Shown here piece after piece: positions 1 to 7,720 of a stretch of 32,982 bases of DNA (positions are counted from its first letter, which is position 1; each line of letters begins with the position of its first letter). The notes under the pieces are model-generated. The model was not told the DNA's origin, did not search any database, and saw nothing but the letters and a program-made list of their open reading frames with translations. Position numbers and translations under genes: made by a program. The DNA lies in NCBI GenBank assembly GCA_964642165.1, contig CAZXOC010000049.1:1-32982 (forward strand). The letters run 5' to 3'. Source of the stretch: CAYRVX01 sp964642165 (GTDB taxonomy: Bacteria; Planctomycetota; Phycisphaerae; SM23-33).

Positions 1-90
1 CGGGCCGGCTTGCCGGCCGCGCCCTTGCCCGTTTAGCGGGCCGGCTTGCCGGCCGCGCCCTTGCCCGTTTAGCGGGCCGGCTTGCCGGCC
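1..90. repeat. 36-bp tandem repeat with a perfect hairpin in each copy
   Basis: A 36-bp unit occurs at 1-36 and 37-72, and its first 18 bases recur at 73-90; it may continue beyond the window. Each unit holds a perfect inverted repeat of 7-bp arms (GGCCGGC / GCCGGCC) around TT, at 3-18, 39-54 and 75-90. Because 36 is a multiple of three, the array keeps the frame of the minus-strand glycosidase and encodes a 12-residue unit, RPASRPAKRARA. There are no spacers between units, so it is not a CRISPR array. It could be a coding basic tail or a hairpin array around the gene's 3' end; the gene's stop is not in view. Confidence 0.9.
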
Positions 91-2062
91 GTGTTCCTCC
101 CCGCCGCGCTCTCTCCCCCCCGATCCTTGCCCGCAGCGCGCGCGTCCGGGCGAGGAGTTGCGGCACGTTGACCTTCTTGTCGCCCCGGTACCAGTGTTTC
201 CATTGGCCCTGCTCCGCGCGCCGGCGGGCGGCGAGGAGCTCCTCCAACGCCGCCTCCGCCGCGGCGAGCCGCCGCGGCTCGTCCAGCGCCGCCAGCAGCT
301 CGCGGAGATAGCGGTACGTCGCGCGGAGCATGCGGGCCTGCGTCAGCAGGTTCACGTCGTGGAACTCCCGCCTCGCCGGGGGGACCTGGTCGGCGGGATA
401 CTCGCGGATGACGCGATCGAGCTTCGCGACGGCCGTGTCGAGCACCTTCACGAACCCCCGGGGCGACGTGACGCCTTCGGGCCAGAGGCCTTGCGGCGCG
501 GCGCGCTTGCCCGCCGCCAGGGCGGCGAGGAGCTGCCGGGCCGCCACGAAGCACGTGCCGTCCTGGAGCAGGCGCTCGCCGGGCAACTCGACGAGGCTGT
601 CGAGCAGGCCTCGGTAGCTGCCGCGGAGGCATTCGGGCGCCCAGCGCTGGAGGAAGTCGCGCTCGTCCCAGCCGTCGTGCGAGTTCATGATCTCCGTCGC
701 CGCCGCGATGCCCAGCAGGTGCTCGCGGATGTTGGAGACGTTCAGGATGGCGTAGTGCCGGTCCCCCTTGCCCACGACCTGGTCGAAGAGCCGCTTGACC
801 CGCCCCGGGCGCGTGCCCTGGATCAGGTGCGGGCCGCGGCTCCAGAACGCGATGTGGTGATAGACGCCGTAGGTGTGTCCGGCCCGGCGTTTCGTCGCGT
901 GGAAGTCGCGCTGCATGGTCTGGCTGGCCCCCGCGTCGGCGAAGACGATCGTGACGCCCTTCGGGAACCGCAGCGCGCCGCGGCTCATCAGCTCCGAGCC
1001 CTCCAGCCAGAGGGTGGCCGTCGCCGGCGGGCGCTCGCGCGGGTCGACCGACCGGACGATCTCCCACTGCTCGGCGATGGCCCGGGAGATGGCGCGGCCG
1101 GCGTCGGCCTTCGAGACGCTTCGGTCGCTGGCCCAGATGGCGCGGTCGGCCTTGCCGCGCAGGCCGAGCTGCCAGACGACCCGATCGCCGCACAGCGCGT
1201 GCCACTTCGCGACGTACGCCTTCCAGGCCTCGCGGACGCGGTCGGGCTCGCGGCCGTAGGAGAAGCGCAGCGTCCGCCCGCGCTTCTTCCAGTAGTTCTC
1301 GAAGCCGTAGTGGCTGACGCCCACCGGCTCGACGTGGTGCTGGGTGACGTAGAGCCCGCGTCGGGCGGCGCGTTCCACGAGGCGCGCTTCCGGCGGGTTC
1401 ATCACGTCGACGAACGACGCCGGGATGATCAGGTTGCCCCCCGCGCGGAGCAGCGTCTCGAAGATCCGGTCGGCCACGTCGACGGGCACGACCTGGCGGT
1501 AGAACGGGTAGTCGATGAAGCGCCGCCCGCCGCCGTCCTTCCACTCGGTCAGGAGGTCCTCGTCGTTAACGAACCAGCCGCGGTAGCGGAACGTTCGCGG
1601 CTGCGAACGGATGGTCAGGGCCGGAATGCGAAGCTCCTTGCGGCGCGGCGGGCGGACGTCCTTCCAGAACCAATAGGGGTCGACCGCCAGGAACCGTGCG
1701 GAGAACGCGTAGACGCCGGAGATCGCCCCGAGCGGGTCGGAGCCCGCGATCATCGCGCCGTCGGCGGTGATGCGGATGCGGTACTGCTCGGGGCCCTCGA
1801 GGGCGGGGTCGATCCGGACGACCACCTGCCCGGTCTCGCCGTCGGCGATCCGCGCGCGGCGTCCGAGGACCCATCCGAAGTCCCGCGCGAGGTCCTCCAG
1901 CGCCAAGCGCACGGGCGGGGCGCGCGTGGGTGTGGCCAGGACGACACGCCCGCGGAGGCGCAGGACGCCCTCGTCGCCGGCGGCGCGGGGCAGGCCGGCT
2001 CCAGCGGCAGCGCACCACGCAACGGCAGCGGCGACGAGGGTGTTCGAGCGTTGGGATCTCAC
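1..2062 (-). CDS. GH115-like glycosidase (alpha-glucuronidase family), exported, 3' end outside window
   Basis: This frame stays open for 687 codons and runs off the window start. A signal peptide is visible (RSQR, then a hydrophobic stretch at residues 9-22, cleavage near 28). Residues ~100-135 match the GH115 N-terminal domain (AGSDPLGAISGVYAFS, then a DPYWFW-type stretch). The barrel region follows with YRGWFVNDED (160-169), QHHVEP (241-246) and GLRGKADRAIW (300-310), which resemble the RGxFxNDE, SHHEP and GxRGDGD blocks of GH115. Known members remove (4-O-methyl-)glucuronic acid side chains from xylan or arabinogalactan. The C-terminus becomes an R/A/P/K tail built from the 36-bp repeat, which is odd for a secreted enzyme. 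The start is GTG at 2062. It overlaps the stop of a 4-codon mini-ORF that sits closer to the only good Shine-Dalgarno. It is the last gene of the minus-strand operon, 64 nt after the dehydrogenase. Family is fairly sure; the substrate is inferred. Confidence 0.8.
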   Translation of the reverse strand, partial: MRSQRSNTLVAAAVAWCAAAGAGLPRAAGDEGVLRLRGRVVLATPTRAPPVRLALEDLARDFGWVLGRRARIADGETGQVVVRIDPALEGPEQYRIRITADGAMIAGSDPLGAISGVYAFSARFLAVDPYWFWKDVRPPRRKELRIPALTIRSQPRTFRYRGWFVNDEDLLTEWKDGGGRRFIDYPFYRQVVPVDVADRIFETLLRAGGNLIIPASFVDVMNPPEARLVERAARRGLYVTQHHVEPVGVSHYGFENYWKKRGRTLRFSYGREPDRVREAWKAYVAKWHALCGDRVVWQLGLRGKADRAIWASDRSVSKADAGRAISRAIAEQWEIVRSVDPRERPPATATLWLEGSELMSRGALRFPKGVTIVFADAGASQTMQRDFHATKRRAGHTYGVYHHIAFWSRGPHLIQGTRPGRVKRLFDQVVGKGDRHYAILNVSNIREHLLGIAAATEIMNSHDGWDERDFLQRWAPECLRGSYRGLLDSLVELPGERLLQDGTCFVAARQLLAALAAGKRAAPQGLWPEGVTSPRGFVKVLDTAVAKLDRVIREYPADQVPPARREFHDVNLLTQARMLRATYRYLRELLAALDEPRRLAAAEAALEELLAARRRAEQGQWKHWYRGDKKVNVPQLLARTRALRARIGGERARRGGTRPASRPAKRARARPASRPAKRARARPASRP

Positions 2063-2073
2063 GACGATCGCAT
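2059..2073 (-). other. mini-ORF ATG-CGA-TCG-TCG-TGA overlapping the glycosidase start
   Basis: A GGAGG (2082-2078) lies 4 nt before an ATG that opens a four-codon ORF (MRSS). Its TGA overlaps the GTG of the glycosidase (GTGA). The same GGAGG is 15 nt from that GTG, long for direct initiation. This layout suggests termination-reinitiation coupling, but a non-optimal direct start is possible. Confidence 0.35.
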
Positions 2074-2126
2074 GATACCTCCGCGCGGCTCCCCGCACCA
2101 CGGGCGGTTCCTCTCGGGGGGGGTGG

Positions 2127-3446
2127 TCAGGCCCACGTCGCCACGGCCTCGTCGGCGGCGGCGGGCATCAGGCCCAGCAGGTTGGCCAGATCCAGCACGG
2201 TGAAGCGGGGGCGGATCTCGTGGGCGTGCAGGAAGGCCTGGTGCAGGCGCCGGCGGTCGGCGCGGATGTCTTCCGCCCGGCAGGCGCCCCCCGCGGCGGC
2301 CAGGCAGTCGCGGACCTGCTCCGGCGGGCGAAGCATGGGCGAGAGCTCCGCCCGCAGCGCATCCCAAGCGGTGCCGCCGGCGAGCTTGCGCTTCGCCGCG
2401 CGGAGGCGGGGGGCCTTCTCGTGGTACTTGGCCGCCACGGCCCCCGTCAACCGCCCCCAGAACCGCTGGTCGACGCCCGCCGGCGGATCGCGCAGCTCGG
2501 GCGACTCGATCGCCAGCGCCCGGCGGTACAGCTCGGCCGTCAGGATCGTTCCCACGCCGACCTGGCGGCCGTGGAGGTCGTGCGGGCGGCCATCCAGCGA
2601 CGACATCATGTCCAGGCTGTGGCTGATCAGGTGTTCGCCGCCGGAGGCGGGGGCCGACGTCTCGGCGAGGGTCATTGCCACGCCGGTCAGCAGCAGCGCC
2701 TGGAACAGGCCGGCCAGGGCCGACTCGTCGCGGGCCCGGAGCGCCTCGGGGCGCTCGAGGTACATCGGCTCGACGTCGGCGATGAGGCCGACGGAGCGCG
2801 AGCAGTAGTAGTCCCCGAACAGCAGGTGGTTGAGCCGCCAGTCGGCGGAGCTGACGGACTTGGCCAACGCGTCGCCCAGGCCGGCCGCCGTCATCTCGTA
2901 GGGCGCATCGGCGAGGACCTCGGGCGCACTGAGCACGGCCAGCGGGGGGCGGGCGCGGAGGAGCATCTTGACGCCGTCGATGGCCGGCGCGACGTTGGCG
3001 GAGGCGTAGCCGTTCATGCTCGCCGCCGTCGCGAAGGTGACCAGCGGCACGTCCGCCTCGAACGCCAGCCACTTGCCCAGGTCGCTGATCACCCCGCTGC
3101 CGACCGGCACGACCAGGTCCACCTCGCCCAGGCGTCCGGCCAGCGAGAGCTTCGTCACGTCGTCGCAGACCGGCTCGCTGCCGTCCGGCGCGTCCTGGAG
3201 GACGATCTGGCGAGCGTCCCAGCCGGCCTCTTCGAGGCGCTCGGCCGCCTCCAGCCCCGCCGCCGCGCGCGTCCGCACGTCCATCAGCACGGCGCAGCGC
3301 CGGCCGCCGGCATATCGGGGGCAGATCTCCGGCAGCCGCTCGATCGCGTCGGGCGCGTAGACGACCTCGTCCGGCTGCACCGCGTGCGTCCGCCCGCACT
3401 CGCAGGCGAAGGTCTGCCCGTAGATGTCGCGGCGAGGATCGGCCAT
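2127..3446 (-). CDS. sn-glycerol-1-phosphate dehydrogenase family protein (AraM/EgsA-like)
   Basis: A 439-aa cytosolic protein of the iron-containing alcohol dehydrogenase superfamily, G1PDH branch. Visible features are a CxCGRxH block near the N-terminus (15-21), the NAD-binding GSGVISD loop (116-122), ATAASMNGYAS (139-149), GLGDALAK with probable metal ligand D192, and GGEHLISH and LHGRQVG supplying probable ligands H272 and H292. Characterised members reduce dihydroxyacetone phosphate to sn-glycerol-1-phosphate with NAD(P)H. In archaea this makes lipid backbones; in Bacillus AraM feeds heptaprenylglyceryl phosphate synthesis. No partner prenyl transferase is in view, so the product's fate here is unknown. 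It lies 69 nt after the sulfatase and 64 nt before the glycosidase, within the glycan operon. That raises the alternative that it acts on a sugar-derived keto-phosphate. The ATG at 3446 is adopted because it opens the conserved N-terminus. Confidence 0.85.
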   Translation of the reverse strand: MADPRRDIYGQTFACECGRTHAVQPDEVVYAPDAIERLPEICPRYAGGRRCAVLMDVRTRAAAGLEAAERLEEAGWDARQIVLQDAPDGSEPVCDDVTKLSLAGRLGEVDLVVPVGSGVISDLGKWLAFEADVPLVTFATAASMNGYASANVAPAIDGVKMLLRARPPLAVLSAPEVLADAPYEMTAAGLGDALAKSVSSADWRLNHLLFGDYYCSRSVGLIADVEPMYLERPEALRARDESALAGLFQALLLTGVAMTLAETSAPASGGEHLISHSLDMMSSLDGRPHDLHGRQVGVGTILTAELYRRALAIESPELRDPPAGVDQRFWGRLTGAVAAKYHEKAPRLRAAKRKLAGGTAWDALRAELSPMLRPPEQVRDCLAAAGGACRAEDIRADRRRLHQAFLHAHEIRPRFTVLDLANLLGLMPAAADEAVATWA

Positions 3447-3515
3447 GTCCTGCGTACTGTACCGGGACGGCCCGGCTGCAATCCACGCCCCGCCCGCTGC
3501 CCGGCGAGGCGGGCC

Positions 3516-4994
3516 TCAGCCCTTGGCGCCGGCCTCGACGGCGGGCGCGAACGCCTTCAGGTCCAGCGTGTCGCCCGTCTCCTTCTGGAGCTCGAGGAGC
3601 TTGGCCAGGAGTTTCCGGAGGATCGGCTTGGACTCCGCCCGGTCCGCCACGTCGTGCCTCTCCAGCGGGTCCTTGCGGAGGTCGTACAGCCGCATTTTCC
3701 GGTAGGCGGGGTAGAGGATCATCTTGTAGCCGTCGGCGGTGATCATCCGCTGGACCTTCAGGTAGCCGCCGTAGACGGCGTCGTAGCTCCCCTTGCGCCG
3801 GCCGTCGATCAGGGGCAGGAGGCTGCGGAACTGCACGTGGTCGGGCTTCGGCACGCCGGCCAGCTCCAGCGTCGTGGGCATGATGTCCTGGAGATAGACC
3901 GGCGCGTCGATCCTGCGCCCCTTCCGGATGCCCGGGCCGTTCACCATCAGCGGCACGCGCACGCTGTGGTCGTACATGTTCTGCTTGCCCATCAGCCCGT
4001 GCTGCCCGACGGCCAGGCCGTGGTCGGCGCTGAAGAGGATGTACGTGTTGTCCATCTTGCCGGAGGCCTCCAGGGCCTCGAGGATGCGCCCGACCTGCGC
4101 GTCCATGTGCGTGATGATGGCGTAGTACTCCTGGCGGTTGACCTTCACGGCGTACTTCGTGCGGGGGAAGGGCGCGAGCTTCTCGTCGCGCAGGCCGCGA
4201 CCGCAGCCGATTCTGTCCTTGTAGGGGTACTCCGGCAGGTAGTTCGCCGGCACGCTCACGCGGTCCAGCGGGTAGCGGTCGACGTACGCCTTGGGGCTCT
4301 GCCGGGGGTCGTGGGGGGCGTTGAAGGCCAGGTACATGAAGAACGGCTTGTCCCGCCCGGACGCCTGCCGGATGTACGCCACCGCGTCGTCGCCGAGGAC
4401 CTCGCTCCAGTGCTTGCCGCCCTCCCAGTAGCCGCCGAACTTCTTGTCCCACGGCTTCCAGGGGTCGACCTGGCCCTCGATCGGCCGGTTGTAGCCCTGC
4501 TTCGTCTGCCTCGGCATCCCGCCGCGGACGTGGGTGGCGTGCTGGAACGTCTTCGCCGCGTCGGCCCTCACGTGCCACTTGCCCGTGAAGTACGTCTCGT
4601 AGCCGCCGGCGGCGAGGAGCTGCGCCCACATCCGCCCGCGCTGGCGGAACTCCCTGTCGGTGTTCCGGTAGACCCGCGCGGCGTTCCAGAGGAACAGCCC
4701 CGTGTTGAGCATGGTGCGGCTGGCGACGCAGACGGCCCCCGACCACGACCCCTGGTTGTAGGCGTGCGTGAAGGTCACGCCGCCGGCGACGAGGCGGTCG
4801 AGGTTCGGCGTCTGGACCTCCGGGTTGTTCAGGGCGTGCACCGTGCGGAAGCACTGGTCGTCGGCGAAGATGAACACGAGGTTGGGCGGCTTGCCCTTCG
4901 CCTGCCCGAAGACGCGCCCGCCGAGCGCGCCCGCCGCGGCACCAAAGGCCATCGATCTCAGAAACTCACGACGCGTCTGCGCTCTCGCCTTCAT
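3516..4994 (-). CDS. Tat-exported sulfatase (S1 family arylsulfatase-like)
   Basis: A 492-aa sulfatase that hydrolyses sulfate esters, probably on a polysaccharide, outside the cytoplasm. The N-terminus is a twin-arginine signal (TRREFLRSMAFG, residues 7-18). Metal-binding FADDQ follows at 43-47. The formylglycine motif is C89-V-A-S-R93, the (C/S)x(P/A)SR type needing a maturase or FGE. The active-site GKWH block is at 138-141 and SADHG lies in the C-terminal half. The start is ATG at 4994, preceded by GGAG with 7-nt spacing; an in-frame GTG at 5021 has no comparable site. The chosen start overlaps the 3' end of the upstream membrane-protein gene by 29 nt. The exact sulfated substrate cannot be read from sequence. 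It shares the operon with a GH115-like enzyme, which points to a sulfated uronic-acid-containing glycan. Confidence 0.93.
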   Translation of the reverse strand: MKARAQTRREFLRSMAFGAAAGALGGRVFGQAKGKPPNLVFIFADDQCFRTVHALNNPEVQTPNLDRLVAGGVTFTHAYNQGSWSGAVCVASRTMLNTGLFLWNAARVYRNTDREFRQRGRMWAQLLAAGGYETYFTGKWHVRADAAKTFQHATHVRGGMPRQTKQGYNRPIEGQVDPWKPWDKKFGGYWEGGKHWSEVLGDDAVAYIRQASGRDKPFFMYLAFNAPHDPRQSPKAYVDRYPLDRVSVPANYLPEYPYKDRIGCGRGLRDEKLAPFPRTKYAVKVNRQEYYAIITHMDAQVGRILEALEASGKMDNTYILFSADHGLAVGQHGLMGKQNMYDHSVRVPLMVNGPGIRKGRRIDAPVYLQDIMPTTLELAGVPKPDHVQFRSLLPLIDGRRKGSYDAVYGGYLKVQRMITADGYKMILYPAYRKMRLYDLRKDPLERHDVADRAESKPILRKLLAKLLELQKETGDTLDLKAFAPAVEAGAKG

Positions 4995-5727
4995 CTTCCG
5001 ACTCCTTCGCGGCTCGCTCACAAGGTGCGTCTCGGCCTGCCTGATCCACCGGGCCGTCTGCCTCGGCCTGCGGATCAGCTTCCTCTACTGGCGGAACACC
5101 GGTCGCGGCCGGCCGGACCGGTGGGCTGCCGGGGACGGACGTGGCCGTCTCGTGAGAATCCCTCGCCTTTGCGGCCGCCCGTCGCTCCCACCTGCGGCGC
5201 CAGACGAAGTGAACGCCAAGCAGGAAAAGGGTCCCCACGGCTCCACCCACGGCGAAAGGGCTCGGCGACAAGACAGCGATCAGGCACACCGGGACCACCA
5301 CCACCAGGGCCTGGTACGACGACAGGGACAACACGAACCGGTGCGTCAGGACGACGTGTCCGGAGACGCCATGCGGCCTTCGGATGAGGTACCGGAAGAT
5401 CAACAGGTTGGACAGGTGCCTTCCCGTCAGGGCCCCGAATATCACGATGACGAAGCCCAGGAGCCCGCGTACGGGCACGTCCGGCATGTCGGCGACGAGT
5501 TCGCACACGCAGACCAGAAGGAGCGTGAAAAGGACCGTGATCGCGATGTGGCGAGGGTTGAACCATTTCCTCCCCGCGATGGCCTTCTGCCACATCGGGT
5601 TGAGCTCGTAGTGTTCGGTCCGGAAGTGCTCGGCGTACTTCCGTCGACTCAGCGAAGCGCCGAGCACGGTCAGGAAGTAGTCCAGGAATATCAGGACCGG
5701 AACCAGGAGCAGCTCGGGATGCTCCAT
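4966..5727 (-). CDS. unknown integral membrane protein, about five transmembrane helices
   Basis: A 253-aa protein I do not recognise. Hydrophobic segments lie near residues 5-24, 60-80, 87-106, 138-156 and 158-176. They are followed by a basic stretch (WRRRWERRAAAKAR) and a ~70-residue acidic, proline-rich tail that is probably disordered. A short loop between helices 1 and 2 holds aromatic and charged residues (YAEHFRTEHYELNP). The start ATG at 5727 has GGAGG about 10 nt upstream. It sits between the di-haem cytochrome (39 nt) and the sulfatase (29-nt overlap), so it is cotranscribed and possibly translationally coupled to the sulfatase. It could be a membrane anchor or transport accessory for the locus; no function is claimed. 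Confidence 0.8.
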   Translation of the reverse strand: MEHPELLLVPVLIFLDYFLTVLGASLSRRKYAEHFRTEHYELNPMWQKAIAGRKWFNPRHIAITVLFTLLLVCVCELVADMPDVPVRGLLGFVIVIFGALTGRHLSNLLIFRYLIRRPHGVSGHVVLTHRFVLSLSSYQALVVVVPVCLIAVLSPSPFAVGGAVGTLFLLGVHFVWRRRWERRAAAKARDSHETATSVPGSPPVRPAATGVPPVEEADPQAEADGPVDQAGRDAPCERAAKESEDEGESADAS

Positions 5728-5766
5728 CGGCCTGGACCCTCCGAGCGACGGGGGCCGCTGCCCCGC

Positions 5767-7695
5767 TCACAAGGACTCGAGGTATTCCACGAGGGCATCG
5801 ATCTCCTCCGCGGACAGGTGCGAGGTGTGCCCGTGCCTGTCCTTTCGGTTGAAGCGGGTCAGCACCTCCCGCAGCGTGGCCGCCCGCCCGTGGTGCAGGT
5901 ACGGCCCGGTTCGCCACAGCTCGACGAGCGTCGGCGTGTCGAAGGCCCGGTGCTTGCCGTCGGCCTGCACGTGCGTTCCGACGTCGTACATCTTCAGGTC
6001 CGTGTACAGCGGGGCGGGGTGGCAGGTGGTGCAGCCGGTTGTCGGGCTCCGGAAGAGGACCTTCCCCCAGGCGGCCTTCCTCGTGAGCTTCCGCTCGTGG
6101 CGGTGCGGGCTCTCGGCGGGGGTGAGGCTGCGGAGGTAGGCCCGCACGGCCCGGAGCTCGTCGGGCACCGGGAGGCGGAAGAGGATGTGCCGGAAGCCCG
6201 CCGTGGTGGCCGTCGCCATGTCCGCCCGCACGCCGAGCGACATGGTCGGCGGCGTGCGGTGAGACCACAGAAGCGACCGCGTGTTCTTGGGATTGCCCAC
6301 GCCGTCGTTGAGCAGGTCCCAGTTGAGCCCGTCGGCCCGGCCGTCGGGGTGACACGTCGCGCAGCTCAGCCAGTTCTGGCTGCACCGCGTCGCGTCGTGG
6401 AAGACCATCTCGCCGAGGCGAGCGTCGTCCGCCTTCGGCTGGGGGGCGAGAGACGTGCTGCCCAGCGCCCTGCCCGTTCGCGTCGCGACGAACGCCACGT
6501 CGCCGGAGTAGTACATCGCGGCCGCCACGTGTCGGCCGTCGGGCGAGATCGCCACGCCGCGCGGACCCTTGCCGGGCAAGGCGAACCGGGCGAACGCCCG
6601 GGCGACGTACACGCCCGCCACGTAGGCCGTGGGCTCGTCGCTGACGACGACCTGCACGCTCGCCGCCCTCCGGGTGGGGGCGGGCTCGGCGGGGGGCGAA
6701 GGAGCGGCCGTGCCGTCGTTCTCGGGCGGGGCCGGCAGCGCCCTGTGCAGCCCGGCGAGGTCCAGTCGCCCGAGCTGGTGCACGCCGGACAGCGCGATCC
6801 ACAGCGCCCCGCCTCGCGGCGAGACGGCCAGGCCCCACGGGTTCGCCGCCCCGTCCTCCTCCCCGTCGATCAGGACGGTCACGTGACGCTGGCGCCGCCG
6901 GAGGTCGAGAACGCTCACGGCGTTCGCGCTGATCCAGCCGAACTCGACCTGGCGCGTGGGCAGGGCGGTGCGGGCGAGGTTGTGGCCCACGTACGCCCAC
7001 CGGCCGTCCGGCGAACACGCCACGCCCAGAACGTTCACGCTGTTGGCGGGCAGGCGGATGTCGCCCACCTTGGCGGCGGTTGCCAGGTCGATCAGCGTGA
7101 CCGCGGCACTGGCGTTCGGGTCGGCGGCGCTGCCCGCCGGCAGGCGGTTGCCCACGACGGCGAGGCGCTCGTCGGGCGTGACCGCGAGGGAGGACGGCTC
7201 GCGGAGAACGGCCACGCGGGCCGTCTCGCGGCCGGCGGCCAGATCCACCACCGAGATGCAGTGCAGCGCGGAGCTCGTCACGAGCAGCCGTCCGCGCCGC
7301 GGGGCGAGCGCCAGGTCCGTCGGCCACGCGGGGACCCGCAGCCGTCGCCTCACCTTGCCGGCCAGATCGACCTCCGCCACCGTGCCGGCCGAGCACTCGG
7401 CGACGTAGACGGATCGCCCGTCTGCCGACCAGGCGACGCCCGCGGGCCGGCCCCGCAGCCGGACCTCTCGAACCACCTTGCGTGTCGATGCGGACACCAC
7501 CACCAGCGCCCCGGCCGTGTGGTCGCTCACCGCCACCAGCCGCCCATCCGGCGAGAACGCCACGTCCAGGGGCGAGCGGTAGACCGGGCGCTTGGCGATG
7601 CTCTCGGCGCGGATGCATCCCGCCGGCCAGGCCAGCAGGGCCGCGCCGCACGCTGCTGCCAGCCACCTGCCGCTTCTGGGACCTCCGCGAGGCAT
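5767..7695 (-). CDS. beta-propeller (YVTN-type) fused to di-haem cytochrome c (peroxidase/MauG-like), lipoprotein
   Basis: A 642-aa fusion. The N-terminus has a hydrophobic signal ending in a lipobox-like WPAGC (C27), so it is probably a lipoprotein. Residues ~38-410 carry repeated blade motifs of the YVTN/WD-like kind (SPLDVAFSPDGRLVAVSD, GVACSPDGRWAYVGHN, GVAISPDGRHVAAAMYY). The C-terminal third has two haem c sites, C445-ATC-H449 and C555-TTC-H559, with the surrounding layout of bacterial di-haem cytochrome c peroxidase/MauG proteins (NTRSLLW, and GPYLHHG followed by ATLREVL). The family does periplasmic electron transfer, peroxide reduction or substrate oxidation; which applies here is unknown. 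A low-complexity insert (321-345) splits the propeller. The start ATG at 7695 has GGAG 6 nt upstream. It lies 25 nt after the oxidoreductase, clearly in one operon. Confidence 0.9.
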   Translation of the reverse strand: MPRGGPRSGRWLAAACGAALLAWPAGCIRAESIAKRPVYRSPLDVAFSPDGRLVAVSDHTAGALVVVSASTRKVVREVRLRGRPAGVAWSADGRSVYVAECSAGTVAEVDLAGKVRRRLRVPAWPTDLALAPRRGRLLVTSSALHCISVVDLAAGRETARVAVLREPSSLAVTPDERLAVVGNRLPAGSAADPNASAAVTLIDLATAAKVGDIRLPANSVNVLGVACSPDGRWAYVGHNLARTALPTRQVEFGWISANAVSVLDLRRRQRHVTVLIDGEEDGAANPWGLAVSPRGGALWIALSGVHQLGRLDLAGLHRALPAPPENDGTAAPSPPAEPAPTRRAASVQVVVSDEPTAYVAGVYVARAFARFALPGKGPRGVAISPDGRHVAAAMYYSGDVAFVATRTGRALGSTSLAPQPKADDARLGEMVFHDATRCSQNWLSCATCHPDGRADGLNWDLLNDGVGNPKNTRSLLWSHRTPPTMSLGVRADMATATTAGFRHILFRLPVPDELRAVRAYLRSLTPAESPHRHERKLTRKAAWGKVLFRSPTTGCTTCHPAPLYTDLKMYDVGTHVQADGKHRAFDTPTLVELWRTGPYLHHGRAATLREVLTRFNRKDRHGHTSHLSAEEIDALVEYLESL

Positions 7696-7720
7696 TGCGC
7701 TCTCCGTCCCCGCTTCCCGC

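Noticed and set aside
1..90. CRISPR array
   Set aside because: The units are directly adjacent with no unique spacers, and no cas genes are present.
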